Source of the DNA: Lachnospiraceae bacterium
GTDB taxonomy: Bacteria > Bacillota > Clostridia > Lachnospirales > Lachnospiraceae
Reading direction: 5' to 3'
Assembly: GCA_017540605.1 (NCBI GenBank)
Contig: JAFYAS010000008.1
Location: 1 to 45,120 of the forward strand
DNA length: 45,120 nucleotides
Below, piece by piece: positions 7,722 through 16,467 of this stretch. Made by a program: the position numbers and the translations under genes. Each line of letters opens with the position of its first letter. Within the stretch, counting starts at the first letter, position 1. The notes beneath the pieces are model-generated. The model was not told where the DNA came from and made no database searches. It saw only the letters and a list, made by a program, of their open reading frames with translations.

Positions 7722-8940
7722 AGACTCCCTCTCTTTTAAGCTTCTCAGTCTGAGTCAATTCTCCGACCCTTAAAAGACTTCCGCATACCCTTCTGATGGA
7801 GCTTTTTTCCTTGTCTTCAACAAACGAATAGATCGGATTCATAATATATTCTCCGTTTTTTATATCAAGAACCTCTGATATTTCAAGAACAGAGCGCCTC
7901 TTATCCCTCAGTCTTCCGAGATGAACGATGATATCAATAGCAGAAACCAACTGACCTTGAATTGATCCCATAGGAAGGTCCGCAGCCATAAGCACCATAG
8001 TCTCAAGACGCCTTAACATATCTCTTGCCGAATTGGCATGCCCCGTACTTATGGATCCGTCATGACCGGTATTCATCGCCTGAAGCATATCAAGTGCGGC
8101 TCCATCCCTGACCTCCCCAACCACAATACGATTCGGACGCATTCTGAGACTTGACTTTATCAGGTCACTCATAAAAATACCATTCTCTCCCTCCACATTG
8201 GGTTCTCTGGTCTCCATTCGGACAAGATTTCTTATACCCTGTATGGAAAGCTCCGCAGAATCCTCAATGGTTATGACTCTTTCATCCGGCGGAATGAATG
8301 CGGATAAAGCATTTAGAAAGGTTGTCTTACCTGAGCCCGTACCACCTGAAATGAAAATATTGTATCCGGCTCTCACTAAAAGCTTTAATAGTCCTGCTGC
8401 CTCCTCACTTATTGAACCGAATTCCAAAAGCTTTTTCATGGTTATGGGATCCTTGGAAAACCGCCTGATAGTCATCACAGGGCCATCTAAAGCAACCGGA
8501 GGAAGTACAACATTCACCCTTGATCCATCCATAAGTCTGGCATCCACTATCGGATGGGTTTCATTAACCATACGGTTGCAAAAACTCACTATCTGCTGTA
8601 TCACATCATAGAGCTTCTCTTCATTGAAAAAATGCTTATCAAGCTCCAAAAGCCTTCCCTGCTTTTCTATAAAGATACGGTCATATCCATTGATCATGAT
8701 CTCCGTAACCTCACTGTCCTCAATAAGCTCAGACAGCAGATCGAGCTTTCTGAAGGTGTGAAAGAGTTCATTACGAAGGGCAAGCCTTTCCTTTAGAGGA
8801 ATATAGCCCTCACTTAGTTCCTCCTTTATTCCCTCATCTATCTCCTTTAGGATCACCTCATCCTCCGGCTCGCTAAGATAATCCATTCTATCCTCGATCC
8901 GTTTAGAGAGTCTCCTTCTTATGCTCATCCGATCGTCCAT
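7687..8940 (-). CDS. tadA: TadA/CpaF-type pilus assembly ATPase
   Basis: A 417-aa secretion ATPase of the GspE/VirB11 superfamily. Visible elements are the N-terminal domain (about 60-160, EVTEIMINGYDRIFIEKQGR), Walker A GGTGSGKTT at 199-207, the Asp box around VITIEDSAEL (222-231), Walker B RIVVGEVRDG at 271-280, and the His box GHDGSISTGHANS near 292. Length and order match CpaF/TadA. It powers pilin extrusion by working with the TadB/TadC platform at the cytoplasmic face. An 82-bp gap separates it from tadZ; the downstream tadB overlaps it. Confidence 0.95.
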   Translation of the reverse strand: MDDRMSIRRRLSKRIEDRMDYLSEPEDEVILKEIDEGIKEELSEGYIPLKERLALRNELFHTFRKLDLLSELIEDSEVTEIMINGYDRIFIEKQGRLLELDKHFFNEEKLYDVIQQIVSFCNRMVNETHPIVDARLMDGSRVNVVLPPVALDGPVMTIRRFSKDPITMKKLLEFGSISEEAAGLLKLLVRAGYNIFISGGTGSGKTTFLNALSAFIPPDERVITIEDSAELSIQGIRNLVRMETREPNVEGENGIFMSDLIKSSLRMRPNRIVVGEVRDGAALDMLQAMNTGHDGSISTGHANSARDMLRRLETMVLMAADLPMGSIQGQLVSAIDIIVHLGRLRDKRRSVLEISEVLDIKNGEYIMNPIYSFVEDKEKSSIRRVCGSLLRVGELTQTEKLKREGVYEEYEKLIKKE

Positions 8941-9022
8941 ATCAATCCCATCCGCTATAATTCCAATTTATCAAAAACTTAATACGCCTATATATACATG
9001 CATTAAGAGCCTTCGCAAACAA

Positions 9023-9907
9023 TTACTGCTCTACTAATTTCTTTACAACCGTCTTTAACTCTTCTGCCCCGATTGGCAGTCTCACATATTCCATATTTTC
9101 AATAATATCCGAAAAGCCTGCCCTTTTAAAACCACTCTCCATACTTCTGATACGAGGATCATCATAGATATCAACAGGAACTATAAGTCTGTCGCATACC
9201 TTTAGCATCTCGGGACTTTCAAATACTCCCGCTCCGATATCAAGGATCACGGCACTAAGCATAAGCCTTTCACAAAGTCCTGCCAAAAACCATGATAGAT
9301 GCTCAAGATCAACAGCCTTAAAGTCTATAAAACAGTCCGGTGATCTAAGCACCCTCTGACCATTCATACTTCCCGAAATATCCAGTATCTCAGAAAATAC
9401 ATTCTCATCCTTTTGCATGATCCCATAAAGAAGAGGCTCAATGCTCTGACACTCGATCAAAAGTGAATTGAAGGTCTCCATGCCTATATAAAAGCTTCCG
9501 GAAAGCTGTCTTAAAAGCTCCAAGGCAAGTGTGGTCTTTCCACACCTTCCAATGGGCGAATATACTCCATAGATCACAGACTGTTCTGTTGCCTTTTTGG
9601 GCATTCTGTATTCAAATCTTTCAAGTATATCCGCCTTAAGAAGGGATGCTTTTTGGTACCTGTAAAGCTTATCGTAGTCAGTGGTCTTCGTATCGACAAG
9701 CTTTATCAAGGTACCCTGAAAGGAGCTGACAGCTTCATCTATGCCACTCAATAAAAAAACAAGTGAATCCTTATACTTATTAAGTGCATCTGCCCTGGTA
9801 AACACGATCACCTCAAAGGGAAGGTTTTGATCCTTGTTCATATAACCGGCAAGCCTTTTTGCAAATATCTCGTTGTAGTCAATTATCCCAATACGTTGCT
9901 TCTTCAT
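9023..9907 (-). CDS. tadZ: TadZ/CpaE-like MinD-superfamily ATPase
   Basis: The 294-aa protein has a degenerate receiver-like N-terminal domain (about 1-75, beginning RIGIIDYNEIFAKRL) and a C-terminal ParA/MinD-like ATPase domain. The P-loop is SPIGRCGKTT (117-126), with Arg-Cys replacing the usual Lys-Gly of the deviant Walker A motif, while Lys124 of GKTT is retained. SAVILDIGAG (about 218-227) is the switch II/Walker B region. TadZ proteins position the pilus machine, often with weak nucleotide hydrolysis. It overlaps the upstream prepilin peptidase gene by 4 nt. Confidence 0.82.
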   Translation of the reverse strand: MKKQRIGIIDYNEIFAKRLAGYMNKDQNLPFEVIVFTRADALNKYKDSLVFLLSGIDEAVSSFQGTLIKLVDTKTTDYDKLYRYQKASLLKADILERFEYRMPKKATEQSVIYGVYSPIGRCGKTTLALELLRQLSGSFYIGMETFNSLLIECQSIEPLLYGIMQKDENVFSEILDISGSMNGQRVLRSPDCFIDFKAVDLEHLSWFLAGLCERLMLSAVILDIGAGVFESPEMLKVCDRLIVPVDIYDDPRIRSMESGFKRAGFSDIIENMEYVRLPIGAEELKTVVKKLVEQ

Positions 9908-10353
9908 ACTCCCAATATCCCCGACAGCGACAAAAAGAGGGTACTAAAAAAGATAGCAAGAGCAAAATGTATCTTGTTACTTTTTTCCTTCACGATTTTC
10001 TTGTCAATAAAAAACTGATTGTTTAGGATGAGACGTATCAAAGCCTGTCCCGCTCCAAAAATAAATGAACAGAATATAACCTTTAGAATATCAGTACCGA
10101 AGGCACTGCCAAGAAACATAAAGAGCTTTATATCTCCTCCGCCCATAGCGTGAAGCTTGAATAATAGCCCAAGAGTCAACAGAGGAATGATCATCCCCAA
10201 AAGGAGCTTGATCATCCCCGGTGGTCCCATTGCAAAAAGAGTATAAGCAACAGATGCAGCCACACCACCGGCTATAAGCCTGTTCGGTATCTTTCCCGTG
10301 GCAAAGTCAAAAAAGACAGCCATAATTGTCACAGGTATGATTATATAGATCAG
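9904..10353 (-). CDS. tadV: A24 family prepilin peptidase (TadV/CpaA)
   Basis: About 149 aa and highly hydrophobic. It has the two catalytic aspartates of aspartyl prepilin peptidases: the first in VFFDFATGKIPNRL and the second in the GxGD-type motif MGGGDIKLF. It should cleave and N-methylate the Flp pilin and pseudopilins of this operon. Start choice matters. GTG at 10332 would leave only about 8 residues before the first aspartate. CTG at 10353 restores a full first membrane helix (IYIIIPVTIMAVFF) and lies 9 nt after the GGGG of AAAGGGGTGATG. There is a TGA in frame just upstream and no ATG or TTG between. I therefore infer a CTG start. First gene of the tad operon. Confidence 0.83.
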   Translation of the reverse strand: MIYIIIPVTIMAVFFDFATGKIPNRLIAGGVAASVAYTLFAMGPPGMIKLLLGMIIPLLTLGLLFKLHAMGGGDIKLFMFLGSAFGTDILKVIFCSFIFGAGQALIRLILNNQFFIDKKIVKEKSNKIHFALAIFFSTLFLSLSGILGV

Positions 10354-10387
10354 TAAGCATCACCCCTTTAATTTCGATGTGCCTCTG

Positions 10388-10416
10388 ATTCTACCACCCA
10401 CATATCTCTTTGTCAA
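10388..10416 (-). promoter_or_regulatory. tad operon promoter
   Basis: Minus strand: -35 TTGACA (10411-10416), 17-bp spacer, -10 TAGAAT (10388-10393). It lies 35 bp upstream of the inferred start of the prepilin peptidase gene. It is the only strong promoter seen upstream of the tad genes. Confidence 0.8.
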
Positions 10417-10436
10417 TACCATTTTATACATTTCTA

Positions 10437-10536
10437 CAACCAACTTTTTGTTGGATATACAACCCCATTTCACCAACTTTTTCAACAACTTTTTTGGTCA
10501 AACTCCATTTTTTTCAACCAATTCTATTGTTGAAAA
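10437..10536. promoter_or_regulatory. array of CAAC/GTTG half-sites upstream of the tad promoter
   Basis: Within about 100 bp there are CAAC motifs at 10437, 10441, 10460, 10474, 10483, 10486 and 10515, and GTTG at 10450 and 10529. They form CCAAC-TTTTT-GTTGG (10440-10454) and TTTTCAAC (10511-10518) paired with GTTGAAAA (10529-10536). The array starts about 20 bp upstream of the -35. It is a candidate activator or repressor binding region; the protein is unknown. Confidence 0.5.
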
Positions 10537-10597
10537 TATAACCTCCCACTCATAAATCACCTTCAACGCTCCTACATCTAACGCATCCACTCAAAGC

Positions 10598-10634
10598 AAA
10601 AACCCCGAAAACACTAAAGAATGCTTTCGGGGTT
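10598..10634 (-). terminator. terminator of the AAA-hisA-GH9-YfhO-galU-kinase unit
   Basis: On the minus strand AACCCCGAAA (10625-10634) pairs with the complementary TTTCGGGGTT (10601-10610), followed by TTTG. The loop is about 14 nt. It lies 22 bp after the stop of the hybrid kinase gene. Confidence 0.85.
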
Positions 10635-10655
10635 CAGTATAAACATTATATAATC

Positions 10656-12521
10656 CTATTCCTTCAGCATAGAAGGATCAAGGGGCATAGTCTCGCCGAT
10701 ATCAAGATCATCATACATAGGAGGCTGTGCCGGTCTCTGTGGCTGAGCTGATTCGGACTCTGACACATATCTGTTAAGCTTTTCAACTACATCTGAGAGG
10801 TTGTAGGGCTTTGCGATATAATCATCCATCTTTGCCTCAAGTATCCTCTCCTTGTCACCGAACATGGCGCGGGCAGTAACAGCTATGATAGGAAGGCGTT
10901 TCCTTCCATCCTTGAACTCAAGCTTTCTGATCTCCTGAGTTGCCGCAAGACCATCCATAACAGGCATCTGTATATCGAAAAGAGCTGCATCGTAGGTCTT
11001 CTGCTTAAAGAGCTCCACAGCCTTCTCGCCATTCTCCGCAATATCGTATGAGTATCCGGCCATGCCGAGAAGCTTTCCGATAACCTGCTGATTTACAGGC
11101 TCGTCCTCTGCAACAAGGATACGCGCACGCTTTGCAGTCACATTGACTGAGAATACAGCTGCATCCTCTTCGGGAGCATCTTCCGTCTTCTTCTTCTGGG
11201 AAGCAGCGCTGATCACCTTTAGAGGAATCTCAACGATAAATGTAGATCCGATGCCTTCCTTGGAGGTAACACTGATCTCACCACCCATAAGCTCTACGAT
11301 CTGTTTTGTGATAACAAGTCCAAGACCTGAACCACCGTACTTTCTTGTATCTGATGCATCTACCTGAGAGAAACGGATAAAGAGCTTGTTCATATCCTTC
11401 TCAGATATACCGATTCCGGAATCCGTAACCGCAATACGGAGCCTGAACTTCTCTGATGAATCGTCGATGCTCTGAACCTTGACACGCACATTTCCTTCCT
11501 CGGTGAATTTGATACCGTTTGAAAGAAGGCAATTAAGCACCTGCTGGATCCTCTGAGGATCTCCCTTGACTGTCTGAGGAAGATTGTCAGCAAAGCTACA
11601 ATCAAGTGTAAGTTTCTTCTTCTCTGCAATGGGAACCTGAGCAGCAACAGTCTCTTCGATGGTACTTCTAAGATCGAATATCTCGTCCTTTAAGTTATAC
11701 TTACCTGCTTCAAGCTTACTGATATCAAGGATATCATTTATCAAACGAAGCAGGGTATCTGCACATTTCTTGGCTGTGATAAGGTTATCTCTATAATCAG
11801 CCTGAAGATCTTCAGCCATAAGAGTAAGCTGGATCATACCGAGGATACCGTTTATAGGTGTTCTGATCTCATGAGACATATTGGCAAGGAATTCTGACTG
11901 ACTCTTGTATGCAACATTGGCATCCTTTACAGCCTTTGAAAGCTTCTCCTCTGTCTCCTTCTGATCTGTGATATCGATGACCACCATATTGATAAAGTTG
12001 GCCTCGGTCTTATACATAACTGTGTTGAAGACCTTGTTGAGATTCTCCATAGTGATCTCAACAGCCATCAGCTCGCCTTCCTTGGTGCCGGAATTGGAAT
12101 ATGCGTTGAACCATGCGTTGATGTCCTGAAGAACATCCATCTTGCTCTCACCAAGGATCTTGCCCTCATAATCAGAAGGGTCAATACCAAAATAAGAACA
12201 GAATCTCTCGTTGGCGTCAGCGATCTTGTAGCCGGCACTTCTCATACTCACCGAATCAGTAAGTATCTCGGCCTGGGCAAAGCCTATAGGAAGATTGAGG
12301 AATAGAGTTCTATACTTATCACTCTTATCATTACTTGCTTCCTCATCCTTTTTCACCTGCATGATAGCGAAAACCGTACATGCCGCAACAAGTATGCCAC
12401 AAATGATTCCCGGAACCAGATTGCCCTTCATAGCACCTGAGACAGCCGCTATCACAACCTGAGCTGCCACAACAACTATCATGGTCTTTTTCCAGTCTCC
12501 GAATATATTTTGATTTTTCAT
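10656..12521 (-). CDS. hybrid sensor histidine kinase/response regulator
   Basis: The 621-aa protein has two N-terminal membrane helices (about 13-30 and 36-54) with almost no external loop, then a PAS-like region (about 70-190). HisKA follows with His217 in NMSHEIRTP, then HATPase_c (DSGIG 367-371, GGSGLGLVI 396-404), and a C-terminal receiver domain with phospho-acceptor Asp516 in LFDIQMPVMDG. There is no Hpt or DNA-binding output domain, so the signal must pass to separate proteins. The ATG has AAGGGGG upstream. It is the last gene of a six-gene unit, 21 bp behind galU, and is followed by a terminator. The ligand cannot be told from sequence; sensing is likely intracellular or intramembrane. 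Confidence 0.92.
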   Translation of the reverse strand: MKNQNIFGDWKKTMIVVVAAQVVIAAVSGAMKGNLVPGIICGILVAACTVFAIMQVKKDEEASNDKSDKYRTLFLNLPIGFAQAEILTDSVSMRSAGYKIADANERFCSYFGIDPSDYEGKILGESKMDVLQDINAWFNAYSNSGTKEGELMAVEITMENLNKVFNTVMYKTEANFINMVVIDITDQKETEEKLSKAVKDANVAYKSQSEFLANMSHEIRTPINGILGMIQLTLMAEDLQADYRDNLITAKKCADTLLRLINDILDISKLEAGKYNLKDEIFDLRSTIEETVAAQVPIAEKKKLTLDCSFADNLPQTVKGDPQRIQQVLNCLLSNGIKFTEEGNVRVKVQSIDDSSEKFRLRIAVTDSGIGISEKDMNKLFIRFSQVDASDTRKYGGSGLGLVITKQIVELMGGEISVTSKEGIGSTFIVEIPLKVISAASQKKKTEDAPEEDAAVFSVNVTAKRARILVAEDEPVNQQVIGKLLGMAGYSYDIAENGEKAVELFKQKTYDAALFDIQMPVMDGLAATQEIRKLEFKDGRKRLPIIAVTARAMFGDKERILEAKMDDYIAKPYNLSDVVEKLNRYVSESESAQPQRPAQPPMYDDLDIGETMPLDPSMLKE

Positions 12522-12542
12522 TGGAATATAACCCCCTTGCTG

Positions 12543-13433
12543 TTATATCTTCTCTGCCAGCTCTTTAATATAATTCTTGAGCTGTTCATTTACCTCATCA
12601 CGCTTCAGCGCAAAATCTATAGTTGCTTTAATAAATCCGAATTTGTCACCCACATCATAACGAATACCTTCAAAATCGTATGCGTAAACAGCCTGACTGA
12701 TGAGCAAAGTTTTTATGGCATCCGTAAGCTGTATCTCTCCACCTTTTCCGGGCTCCTGATTCTCAAGGATCTCGAAGATCTCGGGCGTCAATACATATCT
12801 TCCGAGTATGGCCATATCACTTGGTGCTTCATCTATGGGTGGCTTCTCAACCATATCCTCAACCTTTACGCGTCTTCCCGTATTCTTTGAAGACTTGTGA
12901 GGATCGATGATGCCGTATTTGCATACCATCTCATGAGGAACCGTCTGTACTCCCACAACAGAAGCTCCACAGGTATTATATACATCAATGAGCTGCTTAA
13001 GTGCAGGAGCTCCGTCTTCATTGACTACGATGTCATCACCCAAAAGCACTGCAAAGGGCTGATCCCCCACAAATGATTTGGCGCAAAGTATCGCGTGTCC
13101 CAGCCCCTTTGGCTCCTTCTGTCTCACATAATATATATTCGCCATATTGGCTATGTCACAGATATTCTCGTATTCCTCGGTCTTTCCTGAGGCCTTTAGT
13201 CTTTCCTCAAGCTCGTATGATCTGTCAAAATGATTCTCCATACAGTGCTTGTTGGAATTGGTTATGATAAGGATCTCCTCGATACCACTGTCCACGGCTT
13301 CCTTGATAATGTATTGAACCGTAGGGATATCAACTATCGGAAGCATCTCCTTCGGGATCGCCTTCGTAGCCGGAAGAAACCTCGTTCCAAGCCCCGCTGC
13401 CGGAATGATCGCCTTCTTTATCGGTTTTTTCAT
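12543..13433 (-). CDS. galU: UTP-glucose-1-phosphate uridylyltransferase
   Basis: A 296-aa nucleotidyltransferase that makes UDP-glucose from UTP and glucose-1-phosphate for glycans and glycolipids. The N-terminal signature [26 protein letters not shown] is intact, as are AVLLGDDI, the VEKP motif (VEDMVEKPP) and [10 protein letters not shown]. The length is normal. The start is supported by GGGAGG 6 nt upstream of the ATG, although this start lies 104 nt inside the 3' end of the YfhO-fusion gene. UDP-glucose would serve the envelope glycosylation predicted for that neighbour. Confidence 0.95.
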   Translation of the reverse strand: MKKPIKKAIIPAAGLGTRFLPATKAIPKEMLPIVDIPTVQYIIKEAVDSGIEEILIITNSNKHCMENHFDRSYELEERLKASGKTEEYENICDIANMANIYYVRQKEPKGLGHAILCAKSFVGDQPFAVLLGDDIVVNEDGAPALKQLIDVYNTCGASVVGVQTVPHEMVCKYGIIDPHKSSKNTGRRVKVEDMVEKPPIDEAPSDMAILGRYVLTPEIFEILENQEPGKGGEIQLTDAIKTLLISQAVYAYDFEGIRYDVGDKFGFIKATIDFALKRDEVNEQLKNYIKELAEKI

Positions 13434-16400
13434 ACAAAACCTCCCTCTTGCTGCGTGTTGCCAACAGGCGATAAATGACTATATACGCCAGCCAGCACAT
13501 AATCGTTATTATTATACCATACTTTAGTCCCAAAGTGGTATATCTAAATTCAATTTTATGCTCTTTGTTTTCGGCATCATCATCAAATTCGTATGCCAAA
13601 AATGAGTCCAGACAAACAGTTACATCAGCAAGCTCACCGTCCACATACACATCCCAGCCATCATCATAAGGGATGGATGTAAACAAGAGATCCCCTGCTC
13701 CCGCCTTTATGGTACCTGAAACTCTTGTGTCGGTAAATTCGATATTTTCCAAAGTCTGCTTGCTTAAAATATCATAGCAATCCTTGAAAACATCCTCATC
13801 ATAGGCTGCCGCAAAAAGATAAACAGAGCCGGTGGAATTGCCGCCTGCATTGAACTTGTAGGTAGCGGAAATAAAATCTCCCGCCTTCACATTTCCCACA
13901 TGGAAGATCTGAAGCTGATATCTATCCGATGCGAACTGCTCCCCTTCCTTACAGAAAGTAATATCCTTGATATTGGTGCCTTTACAATTCAGATAAAGAT
14001 CCATATCATAGGGCACCTGAAATGTCAAGGTCACTGTATTTTCATCAGTATCCGGTCTTTCATAGGAACACCTTCCGCTATCAGGATCAAAGGTTCCCGT
14101 ACTGTCACCTGTCACATCACAGTCGAAGGTGAAGAGGTTGAACATATTGTAATCGTCCTTGGTAATAAGCTTCACAAGCTGATTCTGAGCACGCATCTGA
14201 TTGTCATTCAATTCCACAGTCTCATATTCAGGATCCACCAAAAAGCCTATTGGAAGCCTATATGGATTCCTGTAAAGCGTCACACCGCCCTCATCGGCCA
14301 TCTCATCAAAATTCGAACCGTTCCAGGCATCAGGACGCACCAGATTATATTTTATAGCTAAAAGTGCATTGGTAAATGGTGTGGAGCCGTGATAAAGGAA
14401 CTCATTTGCACCGGTATAGAAGCCAAGATTTCCCATAGTATCCACAATGTCTGCAGACACGGTAGAACCAAATATACCAACGCTTCGAAGATTGTGCCAG
14501 GTGGCCTCGTCAAGCATACGGGATTTTAAAAGATCTGCCCTATAAAATGCGCCCTGTGATTCAGCCTCCATTTTTTCCTTGAGCTTTTCAACATTTTCCG
14601 TATCCTGAATATAATTGTCAGTGTCCACGGAACCAAGTCTTGCAAAATTCACCACACCCCCCGCAATGATCTCACAGCCGGCAACGATGGCAAATACAAA
14701 CATGGCAACAAATCGCCTGATTTTACCTGATGTATATAGATACATGATAAATCCATAAACATCAATAAGCACTATGGAAAGAATGTAGCTTACTAGCTTT
14801 AGCTTTTCATCGGGAAGCATATAAAGACATACAACTCCCGCCACAGAAAAAACAGCAGCGATAAGTATGGAATTGACGCTTTTATCACTTTTTTCAAGAT
14901 GTGCATATGCCTCCTCACTCATGATGATCAGCATGAAGATAAAGAGGAAGGCAAACCTATTGGGAATACCATACTGATTGTGGAAATCATGCCAGATATA
15001 GTTTAGAAGTTCATTGTTCATACTGATAGCAAGGAAAATAAGCACCAAAAGATAAAGGAGCTTCTTTTTCAAATGAATTCCCTTTGCCAAAAAGAACAAA
15101 AATGCACCGAGTATCGCAAAAATTCCGCAGTAAAGATTTGCACCGCCGTCAAACACCTGATTCTTTAAGGGCTTTATGCCGATCAAAAGCTGCTTTAATA
15201 TCTCGGTGATATTTCCATACCAGCTAAAATCAGGTAGCTCACTCATGGAATCTCCTGAGGCAGTCTGTATGATTCCCTTATATGCAGGGAGCAAAACGAT
15301 AGCCGCCATGCCACCTCCCATAAGGGATCCGATAGCAAAGCGAACACCCGCGGCCGCCATCTGCTTGATACTTTTATAGTCGTACACAAAATACCAGATT
15401 ACCATGAACATGCAGACCATAAAACCAATGTAATAATTACAGAAAAGAGCATAGAAAAGAGCGATGACATAAAGCCTCATATCCCTTTTCTCAACGAGTC
15501 TCTCAAAACCTAAGATGATGATAGGGAAAATCATGATAACATCCATCCACATGGTGCACCAGTTGTAGCCTATCATAAAATTATTGAATTCGTAAGCAAG
15601 AGCAAATGCGATGATTGCCGCATCTGAAGACTTCTCTCCCTCTCTGTTCTTAAGATAATATGCCATGGTAAAACCTGAGAGAATAAGCTTTATGGTAAGT
15701 CCAAGATTTATCATGGTGGTGAGCATACTCTTTCCAAAAAGCAGCAGGAGAAGATTGAAGGGACTTGAAAGATAGTAGGCAAAAAGCGACATAAAGTTGA
15801 TGCCAAGTCCAATATCCCATGATCTCTCAAGACTTCCTCCATGTGTCATCTTCTCATAATACTCAGAAAAGAAGGGAGTAAACTGATGAATACCATCCAC
15901 CAGCATCATAGAATGATTTCCGAAAGGACCGAGCTTATTGAATATCCAAACGGCGATAAATACGATCACCGAGATTCCCACAACCCAGATATATGTATAG
16001 TTTTTAAGGTACCATTCCTTTGTGGTAAGCTCTTCCTTGTCCTTTTTAAATACAAAAAGAACACTGATCAGATAATTTAACAAAACGATCAGAAACTGAA
16101 CCAGGGCCTTTGCAACCATTTCATTCATTCCCATGGTGCCTATCATAAGCACAGGAACAATGATCTCAAAGATCATAGTCAAAAGTCTTCCCGCAAAAAA
16201 TGTGATTCCCTCGCGAAACCAACAGCCAAGGGAATAATCATCACTTCTGAACACAAATATCTTATTGGTGATAAATGCGAAGATTATCGCAGAAAGAATA
16301 GCGATAAAATTACTTGGAGTAAATGAAAGCTTCACTACATAGTGAAGCAGTGAAAATATAGCAAGATTTACAAAAGTGGTCAAGCCGCCCACTACTATGT

Positions 16401-16446
16401 AGCGAGCGGCAGAATTATCGTAAAGCTTCTTTATCATGTCTTTCAT
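13330..16446 (-). CDS. GtrA-YfhO fusion, predicted GT-C glycosyltransferase
   Basis: A 1038-aa multi-pass membrane protein. Residues about 8-135 form a GtrA-like four-helix domain ([35 protein letters not shown]), associated with polyprenyl-linked sugar handling. From about 150 onward it is YfhO-like: many membrane helices, then a large extracytoplasmic C-terminal domain and a last membrane helix before a basic tail. YfhO proteins are GT-C enzymes linked to glycosylation of lipoteichoic acid and other envelope polymers in Firmicutes. The C-terminal 34 codons overlap galU in another frame. The ATG has GAGG 12 nt upstream and follows the GH9 gene by 21 bp. The exact substrate is unknown. Confidence 0.85.
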   Translation of the reverse strand: MKDMIKKLYDNSAARYIVVGGLTTFVNLAIFSLLHYVVKLSFTPSNFIAILSAIIFAFITNKIFVFRSDDYSLGCWFREGITFFAGRLLTMIFEIIVPVLMIGTMGMNEMVAKALVQFLIVLLNYLISVLFVFKKDKEELTTKEWYLKNYTYIWVVGISVIVFIAVWIFNKLGPFGNHSMMLVDGIHQFTPFFSEYYEKMTHGGSLERSWDIGLGINFMSLFAYYLSSPFNLLLLLFGKSMLTTMINLGLTIKLILSGFTMAYYLKNREGEKSSDAAIIAFALAYEFNNFMIGYNWCTMWMDVIMIFPIIILGFERLVEKRDMRLYVIALFYALFCNYYIGFMVCMFMVIWYFVYDYKSIKQMAAAGVRFAIGSLMGGGMAAIVLLPAYKGIIQTASGDSMSELPDFSWYGNITEILKQLLIGIKPLKNQVFDGGANLYCGIFAILGAFLFFLAKGIHLKKKLLYLLVLIFLAISMNNELLNYIWHDFHNQYGIPNRFAFLFIFMLIIMSEEAYAHLEKSDKSVNSILIAAVFSVAGVVCLYMLPDEKLKLVSYILSIVLIDVYGFIMYLYTSGKIRRFVAMFVFAIVAGCEIIAGGVVNFARLGSVDTDNYIQDTENVEKLKEKMEAESQGAFYRADLLKSRMLDEATWHNLRSVGIFGSTVSADIVDTMGNLGFYTGANEFLYHGSTPFTNALLAIKYNLVRPDAWNGSNFDEMADEGGVTLYRNPYRLPIGFLVDPEYETVELNDNQMRAQNQLVKLITKDDYNMFNLFTFDCDVTGDSTGTFDPDSGRCSYERPDTDENTVTLTFQVPYDMDLYLNCKGTNIKDITFCKEGEQFASDRYQLQIFHVGNVKAGDFISATYKFNAGGNSTGSVYLFAAAYDEDVFKDCYDILSKQTLENIEFTDTRVSGTIKAGAGDLLFTSIPYDDGWDVYVDGELADVTVCLDSFLAYEFDDDAENKEHKIEFRYTTLGLKYGIIITIMCWLAYIVIYRLLATRSKREVLYEKTDKEGDHSGSGAWNEVSSGYEGDPEGDASDS

Positions 16447-16467
16447 GGCAGGTAATTACCTCAATTA

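Noticed and set aside
13330-13433. Frameshift in the YfhO gene as the sole explanation for the overlap
   Set aside because: Both frames are open across the whole overlap and galU has a strong ribosome site, so I kept both genes; an error cannot be excluded without resequencing.
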